Below, piece after piece: positions 32,981 to 41,459 of a stretch of 64,000 nucleotides of DNA. The number at the start of each line of letters is the position of its first letter. The first letter of the stretch is position 1. The notes under the pieces were generated by a model that was not told where the DNA came from, made no database searches, and saw nothing but the letters and a program-made list of their open reading frames with translations. The stretch lies in assembly GCF_004799645.1 (NCBI RefSeq), contig NZ_CP031307.1:1-64000 (forward strand). Direction: 5' to 3'. Made by a program: the position numbers and the translations under genes. The DNA is from Natronorubrum bangense (GTDB taxonomy: Archaea; Halobacteriota; Halobacteria; Halobacteriales; Natrialbaceae).

Positions 32981-33131
32981 CGACGGCGTCAGCTGACCGA
33001 CAGCAAGACGCGTCTCTTATTTGGACGGACTACGCAACTACTTAGTTGTTTGATACAGTTCGATCTCGAGTTGCTGGGCCGGCTTCTGTGGCTGCTCTAG
33101 ATAATACGCCTCGAGTCGCCGTCCTCGCCGG

Positions 33132-33548
33132 TCACCGCTTGGGTGCGTTCTCACGGACGAACTCGATCGTTTCCTCGATCGACGTTCCGGGACCGAAAAC
33201 GGCTGCAACACCCTCGTCTTTGAGAGTCGCTCGATCTTCGTCCGGAATCACCCCACCGGCGAGGACGAGCGTATCCTCTTTTGCGCCGTACTCTTCTAAC
33301 CCGTCCATGATCTTCGGGACGAGCGTGTCGTGGGCTCCGGAGAGAATCGAAATACCGAGGACGTCAACGTCCTCCTGGACCGCTGCCTGAACGATATCTT
33401 CGGGGGCCTTGTGTAGTCCGGAGTAGATGACCTCGAAGCCGGCGTCACGGAACGCTCGAGCGATAACGTGTGCGCCACGGTCGTGTCCATCGAGCCCTAC
33501 TTTCGCGACCATACACCGGATACTCTGCTGTTCGCTGTCAGTACTCAT
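33132..33548 (-). CDS. mcmA2: Methylmalonyl-CoA mutase, B12-binding subunit
   Basis: A 138-residue cobalamin-binding subunit. The DxHxxG motif is KVGLDGHDRGAHVIARAF (about 16-33; His is the lower cobalt ligand); VIYSGLHKAPEDIVQAAVQEDVDVLGISILSG (about 40-71) completes the B12 fold. It pairs with the catalytic subunit gene at 34224. The two are separated by a GNAT acetyltransferase gene on the opposite strand. The start at 33548 (MSTDSEQQS) was chosen over the 33611 frame because homologues begin shortly before IRCMVAKVGLDGHD. Confidence 0.93.
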   Translation of the reverse strand: MSTDSEQQSIRCMVAKVGLDGHDRGAHVIARAFRDAGFEVIYSGLHKAPEDIVQAAVQEDVDVLGISILSGAHDTLVPKIMDGLEEYGAKEDTLVLAGGVIPDEDRATLKDEGVAAVFGPGTSIEETIEFVRENAPKR

Positions 33549-33678
33549 ATTCCTGCGTTTCACTGGAAGAAGTATGATTCTATCGGAATTTGTGGTGTCT
33601 CGACTCGACACACGTCGAACTGCGTTGAGCCAGCAAGATGAGGATAAACGTTAATTCAACATAGGTCCTTGTCATCAT

Positions 33679-34188
33679 ATGACAATCCGCGAAGCAACTA
33701 CCGACGACGTCGATGCGATTCAGGACGTAGCCCAATCCTCGTGGACTGATGATTATCCCGATATTTTGAGCCGTGAATCTATTGAAGATGGACTCGACGA
33801 ATGGTACTCCGACGAACTGATTCGTGACTCGATTATCTGGTCACGGGCGCTCATGTTGGTTGCCGAGCACGACGGCGAGGTCGCCGGCTTCGCCCACGCA
33901 ACTATCGATTTCGATGAGAATGAAGGCACACTGCTCCGTGTCTACGTTGCACCAGCATTTCGCAATGAAGGACTCGGCCGGCAGTTGCTCGAGGAGACAC
34001 ACGATCGGCTGGTCGACCAGGGCGTCGAGCGCATCAAAGCGATGGTGCTTGAGGCCAACGAACTGGGCAATGCGTTCTACCGCGGATTTGAATTTGAGCA
34101 GGTCGCAACGGAAGCAGTCAAAATCGGCGAGGATACGCATACGGAGTGTACGTACGTTCTCGAGACCGAAGAGACGACTACCGAGTAG
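33679..34188 (+). CDS. GNAT-family N-acetyltransferase
   Basis: A 169-residue GNAT protein. Start TIREATTDDVDAIQDVAQSSW; acetyl-CoA site LRVYVAPAFRNEGLGRQLLEETHDRL (about 92-117, with R-x-x-G-x-G/A as RNEGLG); end NAFYRGFEFEQVATE. It transfers acetyl groups to an unknown amine (amino acid, peptide or small molecule). It lies on the plus strand between the two minus-strand methylmalonyl-CoA mutase genes and is unlikely to be functionally tied to them. Confidence 0.87.
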   Translation: MTIREATTDDVDAIQDVAQSSWTDDYPDILSRESIEDGLDEWYSDELIRDSIIWSRALMLVAEHDGEVAGFAHATIDFDENEGTLLRVYVAPAFRNEGLGRQLLEETHDRLVDQGVERIKAMVLEANELGNAFYRGFEFEQVATEAVKIGEDTHTECTYVLETEETTTE

Positions 34189-34223
34189 CGCCTGTCGGTT
34201 CTGTCGGCTATCCGAAGCTCAGG

Positions 34224-35924
34224 TCAGACTGGACTGAGCTCTTCTTGATAGGCGCCGTGGTGGTCTTCGAACACTTGCATGATTTCGCCCATCGTCACGT
34301 AGGCTTTGACCGCGTCGATGATGTACGGCATGACGTTTTCCTCGGCGTCGATCGCATCCGAGAGCGCCTCGAGAGTGGCCTCGACTTCTGCGTCGTCACG
34401 CTCGTCTTTGACGCGCTCGAGGCGGTTGAGTTGGCGTTCGCGCGTCGTCTCGTCGATCTTGAGGATCTCCGGAGAAGTATCCTCTTCGATGGTGTACTTG
34501 TTGACGCCGACGACGACCTCTTCGCCACGTTCGACGCGCTGTTGGTACTCGTAGCTCGACTCCTGAATTTCGCGCTGGAAGTAGCCCTGGTCGATGCCGT
34601 CGAGGACGCCGTCACGGACCGAACCATCGCCGATCTCTTTGATCTCCTCGATGTAGCCCATGATCTCGGCTTCCATCTCGTTGGTGAGTTTCTCGATGGC
34701 GTAGCTCCCACCCATCGGGTCGACGATGTCGGCCGCGCCGGACTCGTCGGCGATGATCTGCTGGGTTCGCAACGCGACACGGACAGCCTTCTCGCTTGGC
34801 AGCGCTAGCGCCTCGTCGAAGCTGTTCGTATGCAGTGACTGCGTGCCACCGAGGACGCCGGCAAGCGCCTGAATCGTAACGCGGGCGATGTTATTCAGCG
34901 GCTGCTGGGCAGTCAGCGATTGGCCTGCCGTCTGGGTGTGGAACTTCAGCCGTTTCGATTCGGGCTTGTCTGCGTCGTACCACTCGTCCATCACGCGGGC
35001 GTAGACGCGACGGGACGCGCGGAACTTCGCGATCTCTTCGAAAATGGAGTTGTGTGAGTTGAAGAAAAACGAGAGGAGAGGAGCGAAGTCGTCGACGTCG
35101 AGGCCGCGGTCGAGTGTGTCCTCGACGTAGGCGAAGCCGTCGGCGAGTGTGAACGCGGCCTCTTGAGCGGCTGTCGAGCCAGCTTCCCGGATATGATAGC
35201 CCGAAATGGAGACGGGGTGGAACTTCGGCGTCTCGTCGACGGCGAACTCGATCGTGTCGGTGACGATCTTCAGCGAGGGGCTCGGTGGAATCACCCACTC
35301 CTTCTGGGCGATAAACTCTTTGAGCATATCGTTCTGGAGCGTTCCGCGCACTTTGTCGCGGGGGACGCCCTGCTGGTCGGCCAGCGCGATATACATCGCG
35401 TAGATGACTGCTGCAGACGGGTTGATCGTGAACGAGGTGGAGACTTCGTCGATGTCGATCCCATCGAAGAGGATCTCCATATCAGCAAGCGTGTCGACGG
35501 CAACACCCTCTTTGCCGACTTCACCCTCACTCATCGGATGATCCGAGTCGATCCCCATCAGCGACGGCATGTCGAACGCCGTCGAGAGACCGGTTTGGCC
35601 TTCGTCGATCAGGTAATGAAACCGTTCGTTGGTCTCTTCTGCGGTGCCGAAGCCTGCGAACTGCCGCATCGTCCACGTCCGCCCGCGGTACATCGTTGGG
35701 TACGGCCCACGCGTGTACGGCGGCTCGCCGGGAAAGCCGAGATCATCCTCGAAATCGAGGTCCGCGATGTCTTCGGGCGTGTAGAGCCGATCGACCTCGT
35801 GATTCGAAATCGTCGCAAACCGGTCTTTTCGTTCGCCATGGTGCTCGAGAACAGGGTCGAGTGTCTCGTCCACCCACTGGTCCTGTTGCTCACGGATACC
35901 CTCGAGCTCGTTATCGTCGAACAT
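34224..35924 (-). CDS. mcmA1: Methylmalonyl-CoA mutase, catalytic subunit
   Basis: A 566-residue TIM-barrel subunit without the B12 domain, which is encoded separately at 33132. Key motifs are YTRGPYPTMYRGRTWTMRQFAGFGTAEETNERF (about 70-102; Tyr of YPTMY), HPVSISGYHIREAGSTAAQEAAFTLADG (about 236-263; active-site His) and TQSLHTNSFDEALALPSE (about 355-372). It interconverts (R)-methylmalonyl-CoA and succinyl-CoA using adenosylcobalamin, draining propionyl-CoA into the TCA cycle. The start at 35924 (MFDDNELEG) was preferred over 35945, which lacks family similarity. Confidence 0.95.
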   Translation of the reverse strand: MFDDNELEGIREQQDQWVDETLDPVLEHHGERKDRFATISNHEVDRLYTPEDIADLDFEDDLGFPGEPPYTRGPYPTMYRGRTWTMRQFAGFGTAEETNERFHYLIDEGQTGLSTAFDMPSLMGIDSDHPMSEGEVGKEGVAVDTLADMEILFDGIDIDEVSTSFTINPSAAVIYAMYIALADQQGVPRDKVRGTLQNDMLKEFIAQKEWVIPPSPSLKIVTDTIEFAVDETPKFHPVSISGYHIREAGSTAAQEAAFTLADGFAYVEDTLDRGLDVDDFAPLLSFFFNSHNSIFEEIAKFRASRRVYARVMDEWYDADKPESKRLKFHTQTAGQSLTAQQPLNNIARVTIQALAGVLGGTQSLHTNSFDEALALPSEKAVRVALRTQQIIADESGAADIVDPMGGSYAIEKLTNEMEAEIMGYIEEIKEIGDGSVRDGVLDGIDQGYFQREIQESSYEYQQRVERGEEVVVGVNKYTIEEDTSPEILKIDETTRERQLNRLERVKDERDDAEVEATLEALSDAIDAEENVMPYIIDAVKAYVTMGEIMQVFEDHHGAYQEELSPV

Positions 35925-36089
35925 TGGTATGACCATGAGTGCCAAGATTCTAAAGTCTTGTTATCGGTCACCTATTCGAACTGTCATATGCTGCCGTCTG
36001 TGGTCGGAATGTACAGAAACGACACCAGTTTCGCCTGCAGACACCATGTCTTCCCAAATGATTAAGTGATGTTGAACCGACTGTCAGTC

Positions 36090-36524
36090 ATGCACACGAT
36101 TTTGCTTCCGGTCGATGAGAGCAAAGAGCGGGCAATGCGAGCGGCTGAAACCGTCCTCGAACTTCCCGGCGGACCGGAAGAGAAAGCGGTCGTCCTGGTG
36201 AACATCTCCGAGTCGACCAAACAGCCCTGGCTGCGTGAGTTCGAAACGCAACGCGCTGAGGGAAAGGCGGACCCAGAACTGCCCGAAAGCACGAACGCAG
36301 CGTATGAACTCCTCACGGACCACGGGATCGACGTCGAAACCCGATTCGAGCGAGGGAGCGTGACTGACCAGATCCTCGCGGTTGCCGACGAGGTCGATGC
36401 CGACAACATCATCATGAGTGGCCGAAAGAAAAGTGCGGCCGGAAAGATGCTATTCGGGAGTGTCACTCAGTCGGTGCTGCTCGAGTCGACACGACCGGTT
36501 ACCGTGTTATTAGACGAGTCGTGA
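36090..36524 (+). CDS. Universal stress protein (UspA family)
   Basis: A 144-residue Usp domain. MHTILLPVDESKERA opens the fold, and the ATP-binding end reads GRKKSAAGKMLFGSVTQSVLLES (about 113-135; G-x2-G-x9-G(S/T) pattern). It is a small cytoplasmic stress protein. The ATG at 36090 was selected over 36066 because the fold begins at HTILLPVD. A paralogue follows 174 bp downstream on the same strand, probably from duplication. Confidence 0.9.
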   Translation: MHTILLPVDESKERAMRAAETVLELPGGPEEKAVVLVNISESTKQPWLREFETQRAEGKADPELPESTNAAYELLTDHGIDVETRFERGSVTDQILAVADEVDADNIIMSGRKKSAAGKMLFGSVTQSVLLESTRPVTVLLDES

Positions 36525-36697
36525 CCGCTTGAGACTACTTGGGCCAGTTTTTATTATCACTTGCACACGACCGTACGGCCTTCGTCGAAATTGACGTTCG
36601 AGTCCGGCATCATATTTGTTCAACTGAAGCTCCACCTATACATACACTCGCGATAGCTGGAGAAGGATTTAATCCGTGTCGAATGTGAACTATAAAC

Positions 36698-37135
36698 ATG
36701 TACACCGCGCTACTCCCCGTCGATGACGACGTCGATCGAGCACGGAGAGCAGCAAGGGCCGTTACGTCGCTTCCAGGGTCGCCCGAGGACATTCATGTCG
36801 TCGTTCTCAACGTTTCAGAGCTGAAACAGCAGCCGTGGCTCGTCGAAGCTGAGACGCACCTGACCGACGACAGTGAACTGGATGAATCAGCGGTCCCTGA
36901 GAGTGTTGCTGTCGCCCACGACGTGCTCGAGGAGTACGGAGCAACGATCGAAAAACGGTTTGAACACGGTAATCCACCTGACAGGGTCATCGCAGTCGCA
37001 GCGGAGATCATGGCGGATGGGATCGTCATGTGCGGGCGCAAACGGAGCGCCGCTGGCAAAGCACTCTTCGGAAGCGTCACACAAAAAGTGATGCTCGAGT
37101 CACAGCGTCCAATCCTCCTCATCAGAGACGAGTAG
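36698..37135 (+). CDS. Universal stress protein (UspA family), paralogue
   Basis: A 145-residue Usp protein similar to its upstream neighbour, sharing the KQQPWLxExET and RFExGxxxDxxxAVA segments. The ATP-type motif is GRKRSAAGKALFGSVTQKVMLES (about 113-135). A TTTAAT TATA element about 29 nt upstream gives it its own promoter. The two genes look like a tandem duplication with divergence. Its role in stress survival is inferred from the family. Confidence 0.9.
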   Translation: MYTALLPVDDDVDRARRAARAVTSLPGSPEDIHVVVLNVSELKQQPWLVEAETHLTDDSELDESAVPESVAVAHDVLEEYGATIEKRFEHGNPPDRVIAVAAEIMADGIVMCGRKRSAAGKALFGSVTQKVMLESQRPILLIRDE

Positions 37136-37180
37136 GCGCACGGCTCGAGTACTCAGCGCCGACGAAAACGAGTCTGCGAG

Positions 37181-37345
37181 TTAGTTATCTTTCCGATACT
37201 CGGCCCAGCTGAACACGGCGAGGGTGATCCAGCCGACGGCGATGAGTGCCGTTAGCTGGTTGTCGTTGTGGACCGCAATCGCAGCGGTGCCGACACCGAT
37301 GAGCAGCCATACCATCGTTCCGAGTTTGGAGCCAAAGAGTTGCAT
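37181..37345 (-). CDS. Small membrane protein in the symporter operon
   Basis: A 54-residue protein. MQLFGSKLGT leads into a hydrophobic helix (about 11-25, MVWLLIGVGTAAIAV), a short loop HNDNQLTA and a second helix (about 33-47, LIAVGWITLAVFSWA), ending EYRKDN. It begins 15 nt after the stop of the symporter gene on the same strand, so it probably belongs to that operon as a third, accessory subunit (inference). No family was recognised. Confidence 0.5.
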   Translation of the reverse strand: MQLFGSKLGTMVWLLIGVGTAAIAVHNDNQLTALIAVGWITLAVFSWAEYRKDN

Positions 37346-37360
37346 AGAGAGCAGAGTAGG

Positions 37361-39031
37361 TTACCAGGGCTGGATCCCCCACCAGAGGATCGGGAGCATC
37401 AATGCGGCGAGGATGAGCAGCGGCATCGCGCTGGTAAAGCGGTCGACGTCGTCGTCCGGGTAGCCGTGCATCTCGTTGATCAGGTTGCGGTTCGATTCCG
37501 GGTCCACGTTCAGCGAATCGACTCGCTCCGCGAGCAGCGAGACGACGACGAACGTGAGAATCGACAGTGGGAACGCGATCATGATCGCGTCGATACCCAA
37601 CTGTGCTGTCAGTCCCTCAGCGCCAGCCCCAATACCGCCGATAGCGTGTGGCGAGAGCACGACAACGGAACCGAATCCAACGACACTCGAGGCGATTGCC
37701 CCGTATCGGTTCACGCGGGCCGACCAGACGCCGAGGACGATCACTGGCGTAATCGCGGCGGCACTGATCGCGAACGCCCAGAGGATACTGACGACGAGGA
37801 ACGCGGGCGGGCTGAGTGCGAGCAGAGCAACGACCAGTCCGGCCCCAATGACAGCAGCGTAGCCGAACTGCGTCTTACGGTCTTCAGTGACGTCGATTTC
37901 GAAGGCTTCGATGACGTCGTTTGCGACAGCGGCACTGATCGCGAGCATGTGACCGCTGACGGTCGAGAGTCCGCCGGCAATCGCACCGGCAACGACGTAT
38001 CCGGTGATCGAGTTCCCGCTGAACGCGAAGTTCAGGTAGAAGATCATCTTGTCGAAGTCGGCTTCAGCGACTTCGAATCCTTCCTGACCGAGCCAGTAGA
38101 CGCCGGCGAACGCAACAGAGTAGATCGTTGCGAACATCAGGCCCGTCACGAGGACGAACCAGAAGACGGTCTTCCGACCGGCTTCAACGCTACGGCTGGT
38201 AAAGATCCGCTGGGCGAGGTGTGGCATCCCGATCGGTCCCAGCGCCATCGCCAGGAACATCGCGAAGTACCACCTGGTGTCGAACGTCATATCGAAGAAG
38301 TCAGGGTTGGTCTGTTGCATGTCTGGCACGAGGTCACCGTAGCCAAGCGGCGGGAAGAACCAGCCCGATGAGCCGAGTTGGTTCAGGACGACCATCATCG
38401 GGATAAAGGCCGCGGTGAGCATGATCCAGAACTGCAGGGCAGAGTTGTACGACACGCCCCACATCCCGGCGATCACCACGTACCCGGTAACCAGGGTCGC
38501 GATGACGAACAGCGAGAGCGTGTAGTCCCACCCGAACAGGATTTCGGCGACCTGGGCCAGGCCGATGAACTGACCGAGTGCGTACATCAGCATGACGAAC
38601 ACGATGAGCAGCGCCATCACGGCGGACATCGTGTTGCCGTAGCGATCCTTACAAAACGTCGCTGGAGTGTACGAACCGAGTCGACGCAGTGTCTGCCCGT
38701 AGAGGATCACGATCAGCGGGATCGAGAGCAGGAAGTTGGTCCACATTGCCAGGAACGGGATCTGGACTTGCACCATGAGGGCGACGACACCCATGAACGT
38801 CGCCAGACTCTCCCAGGTCGCCGAGACCGCAGAGCCGTTGACGAACGGGCCAATCGTCCGTCCAGCGACCATGTAGTCGTCGCTGCCCTGGATGTTGCTT
38901 TTCATGTAGTAGCTGATCCCGTAGAACACGAGGAACATCACGACGATGATCCCAACTGGGATCACGAGATCAGTGAACGTCTCCTGGAACGGGTATTCGC
39001 CAGCCTGTTGTAACGGCTTAATCATCGTCAT
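37361..39031 (-). CDS. Solute:sodium symporter (SSS family)
   Basis: A 556-residue transporter with about 13 hydrophobic segments. MVAGRTIGPFVNGSAVSATWES (about 50-71) is the family motif near TM2. ALGPIGMPHLAQRIFTSRSVEAGRKT (about 252-277) is the intracellular loop signature, and GGLSTVSGHMLAISAAVANDV (about 348-368) the conserved Ser-rich site. The group that carries a DUF4212 partner transports small carboxylates such as acetate, coupled to sodium. The start is set at 39031, overlapping the partner gene; ATG 39025 is an alternative. It follows the DUF4212 gene and is followed by a 54-residue membrane protein gene. Confidence 0.9.
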   Translation of the reverse strand: MTMIKPLQQAGEYPFQETFTDLVIPVGIIVVMFLVFYGISYYMKSNIQGSDDYMVAGRTIGPFVNGSAVSATWESLATFMGVVALMVQVQIPFLAMWTNFLLSIPLIVILYGQTLRRLGSYTPATFCKDRYGNTMSAVMALLIVFVMLMYALGQFIGLAQVAEILFGWDYTLSLFVIATLVTGYVVIAGMWGVSYNSALQFWIMLTAAFIPMMVVLNQLGSSGWFFPPLGYGDLVPDMQQTNPDFFDMTFDTRWYFAMFLAMALGPIGMPHLAQRIFTSRSVEAGRKTVFWFVLVTGLMFATIYSVAFAGVYWLGQEGFEVAEADFDKMIFYLNFAFSGNSITGYVVAGAIAGGLSTVSGHMLAISAAVANDVIEAFEIDVTEDRKTQFGYAAVIGAGLVVALLALSPPAFLVVSILWAFAISAAAITPVIVLGVWSARVNRYGAIASSVVGFGSVVVLSPHAIGGIGAGAEGLTAQLGIDAIMIAFPLSILTFVVVSLLAERVDSLNVDPESNRNLINEMHGYPDDDVDRFTSAMPLLILAALMLPILWWGIQPW

Positions 39032-39320
39032 CACCTGCTTTTGCACTAATATCGTCAGACGCTCCAGCGCGATCTGTAGATGCATTCAATCGTTCTTTCT
39101 CCTCCATAATCGAGGACGTGATGTACTGGTAGTAGATCCAGTACAGGACGAACATTGCAACCGGCCCACCAGCCACCAACCAGAAGTAGTGGAACGGGAA
39201 CCCCAACACCATGAGATCGGGAGTCCCGAACATCGTGAACCAGATCCCGGCATGGATGACACCAACGAGTGCTAATGCAGCAGTCAGTGATGCCAGTGCT
39301 TCCTTGGTATGTGTCTGCAT
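39018..39320 (-). CDS. DUF4212 small subunit of the sodium/solute symporter
   Basis: A 100-residue protein with two transmembrane helices (about 12-30, LTAALALVGVIHAGIWFTM, and about 44-68, FHYFWLVAGGPVAMFVLYWIYYQYI) and an acidic tail ending GDDDD. This is the standard small subunit encoded just before SSS permeases of the acetate/organic-acid group. Its stop overlaps the permease start region by 14 nt, which implies translational coupling. The TATA box region is AT-rich at about 39340-39350. Confidence 0.88.
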   Translation of the reverse strand: MQTHTKEALASLTAALALVGVIHAGIWFTMFGTPDLMVLGFPFHYFWLVAGGPVAMFVLYWIYYQYITSSIMEEKERLNASTDRAGASDDISAKAGDDDD

Positions 39321-39508
39321 ACACTACCCTTCGTCATATCGCAGGTATTAAATTGTTATGAATAATCGGCATCCTTTTCTCCGACTCAGTGCGAATACGA
39401 CAGCCAAAATTAATTATTCCTGTCCAAAATAATAAGATGATATGTTTTCATAACCGAAAGTATATCCGGTGCACGATTTGCGCTTCGGAAAGTGGGTGCT
39501 GTCCATGA

Positions 39509-39535
39509 GCCATGCGTCTCTGGATGACGCATGGC
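39509..39535. terminator. Perfect 10-bp hairpin after the dehalogenase gene
   Basis: GCCATGCGTC, 7-nt loop, GACGCATGGC. It lies 5 nt beyond the stop of the minus-strand haloacid dehalogenase gene, a position suited to transcript-end formation. Confidence 0.45.
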
Positions 39536-39539
39536 GTCG

Positions 39540-40229
39540 TTACACACCAAGTTCGGTCGCGAACTCATCAAACGTCTCGACGGTCAGGTCTGGTTCGGCA
39601 GCAAATGGATCCCAGAGACCATCTGTTCGATTGATCCAGACTCCCTGCATGCCCGCATGCATCGACCCTTGGACGTCGAATGTCGGGCCGGCAACGTGCG
39701 CGATCGACTCGAGCGGTGTCTCCGTTTGCGCCGCCGCGTGTCGATAGATGTCTGCGTCGGGTTTGAACGTCCGAATCTCGTGTGCGCTGATCGTCCCCGA
39801 GAGTACTGATTCGAGAGCCGCCGTTTCGACCATCGACTCGAGCATCGCCGGATTCCCGTTCGACAACACGAAGACCTCGTATCCGGCGTCAGTAACGGCC
39901 TCGAGTCCGCGCCGGACGTCCTCAAACGGGTCAAGGTCGTGGTACGCTGAGAGGATGTCCTCGATTGTCGCAGACGAGAGGTCGACACCATGATCCGCGA
40001 GCGAGACTCGAAGCGCATCGCGGTTCATGTCGTAAAACGGCTGGTAGCTGTCGGTGAAGTTGCTCACCATCGTATACATGAGCGAGCGACTTCGCCACTG
40101 ATCGGAAATGGACTGTGCATGCTCGGCGTCGATAGCTGTCTCGAGCGCCGTTTCAACGGCAGCAGGGTCGACGAGGGTTCCATACGAGTCGACAGTGATC
40201 GTTTCAACGGCGGTTGGGTCGAATGACAT
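39540..40229 (-). CDS. Haloacid dehalogenase, type II (HAD superfamily)
   Basis: A 229-residue HAD protein of the L-2-haloacid dehalogenase type. Nucleophile motif TITVDSYGTLVDP (Asp at about 14); VFVLSNGNPAMLESMVETAAL (about 118-138; motif II Ser/Asn) and FKPDADIYRHAAAQT (about 155-169; motif III Lys). GPTFDVQGSMHAGMQGVWINR is the acidic region. It hydrolyses the halogen-carbon bond of 2-haloacids through an Asp ester. It follows an unrelated DehI-type dehalogenase gene by 81 bp on the same strand; the two probably form one operon. Confidence 0.85.
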   Translation of the reverse strand: MSFDPTAVETITVDSYGTLVDPAAVETALETAIDAEHAQSISDQWRSRSLMYTMVSNFTDSYQPFYDMNRDALRVSLADHGVDLSSATIEDILSAYHDLDPFEDVRRGLEAVTDAGYEVFVLSNGNPAMLESMVETAALESVLSGTISAHEIRTFKPDADIYRHAAAQTETPLESIAHVAGPTFDVQGSMHAGMQGVWINRTDGLWDPFAAEPDLTVETFDEFATELGV

Positions 40230-40310
40230 ACTGACTCGATTCGCCCACGCAATAAGAGACTATGGGTGAGTTGCACACGATCTGCATCGAACGCTGAAAC
40301 CGCGACTCGT

Positions 40311-41195
40311 TTACTCGATCGAGCGACTGCCGACGGCATCGACCGTCGCTGCGTACACCGGGAGTGCTGGGATGACGGTCTCGATCGCACCTTGATTGAA
40401 CTCCCTGAACAGGTCCTGGAGTTCGTTGATCGCCGATTCGTCGAGACCCTGCTGTGTGAGCGCGTCGGGGCCGAGTTGTGGCGTGTAGGCGATCGAGTCC
40501 ACGTACTCGGTGATGACTGCGCGACCGTCATCGACTGCCGTCGAGAACCCGTCACTGCGGAACACCGGCTCGAGGTCCTCCCACATCGGGACCAGATACC
40601 CTGGCCACTGGGCGAGCGTTCGGTAGATACTCGGCAGCCCGTCATCGAGGCCGTGAAACGACTGGATTCCGTCGACGACGTCGGTCAGTTCCGCCGGCGG
40701 CTCGTCGAACGCAACCATCGTCGGCGGCCGTCCGCGGTCGGCATCGAGCCAGTCCGGTAGCGGTGCGGTCGCCGCTCGAGAGCGATCGGGATCGGTGCCG
40801 ATCGGTTCCTCGGACAGCCCTCTGTCAACGAGTTCGAAGAGGACGGCGAGTCGTGGCGCGACGATATCGTACGTCTCGAGTTGGCCGCGAAGTTCACCGT
40901 ACTCGGCTGGTGAAATCTCGAGTTCGTCGCAGCGATAGGTCGGAACCGATGTGTCCGCCGAAACCGCCGAGAGAACGGTATCACGATACGCAACCGAGAG
41001 TCGGCCGAACTGAGCGGTCTCGAACGCCGGTTTCACCTGTCCCCAGGCGTAGCGAACGAATTCGGGGTCGTTCGCGACCGTCGTTCGGAAGATCCAGTTG
41101 ACGATCGGTGCCCTGAATGTTCGTTTGATATCGTCGTACAGCCCCTGTTTCCATCCGGTCGCATCGATTTCGTACAGTTGCTTGCTCGTGTCCAT
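40311..41195 (-). CDS. DehI-family 2-haloacid dehalogenase-like protein
   Basis: A 294-residue all-helical protein. ATGWKQGLYDDIKRTFRAPIVNWIFRTTVANDPEFVRYAWGQVKPAFET (about 12-60) resembles the first half of DehI. This family hydrolyses D- or L-2-haloacids by direct water attack rather than through an ester, with two duplicated helical halves. The second half (about 170-260) reads SIYRTLAQWPGYLVPMWEDLEPVFR. Haloarchaeal members are widespread, and their substrates are mostly untested. It is encoded just upstream of a HAD-type haloacid dehalogenase. Confidence 0.75.
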   Translation of the reverse strand: MDTSKQLYEIDATGWKQGLYDDIKRTFRAPIVNWIFRTTVANDPEFVRYAWGQVKPAFETAQFGRLSVAYRDTVLSAVSADTSVPTYRCDELEISPAEYGELRGQLETYDIVAPRLAVLFELVDRGLSEEPIGTDPDRSRAATAPLPDWLDADRGRPPTMVAFDEPPAELTDVVDGIQSFHGLDDGLPSIYRTLAQWPGYLVPMWEDLEPVFRSDGFSTAVDDGRAVITEYVDSIAYTPQLGPDALTQQGLDESAINELQDLFREFNQGAIETVIPALPVYAATVDAVGSRSIE

Positions 41196-41459
41196 AGCTG
41201 TTTGATGTCACGGATCATGGTAAAGATATACATTATTTCCCTCCCAAACGGAACCAGTCTCACCGCGGTACAGCACGGAATTCCACGGCGTTGCTCACCG
41301 ATTGCTTGTGCACACGGCCGTCCGTCGAGACAGAACATCGGCTGTTCACCGGCGGACAGTAACAGATCGCATCCGCATCTCATATTTATACCCACCGCTA
41401 TCGGCGAGAAGTCTGGGAGCAGCAAAACATTAAAGCAGGCATAGTATGATTGATCCGGT

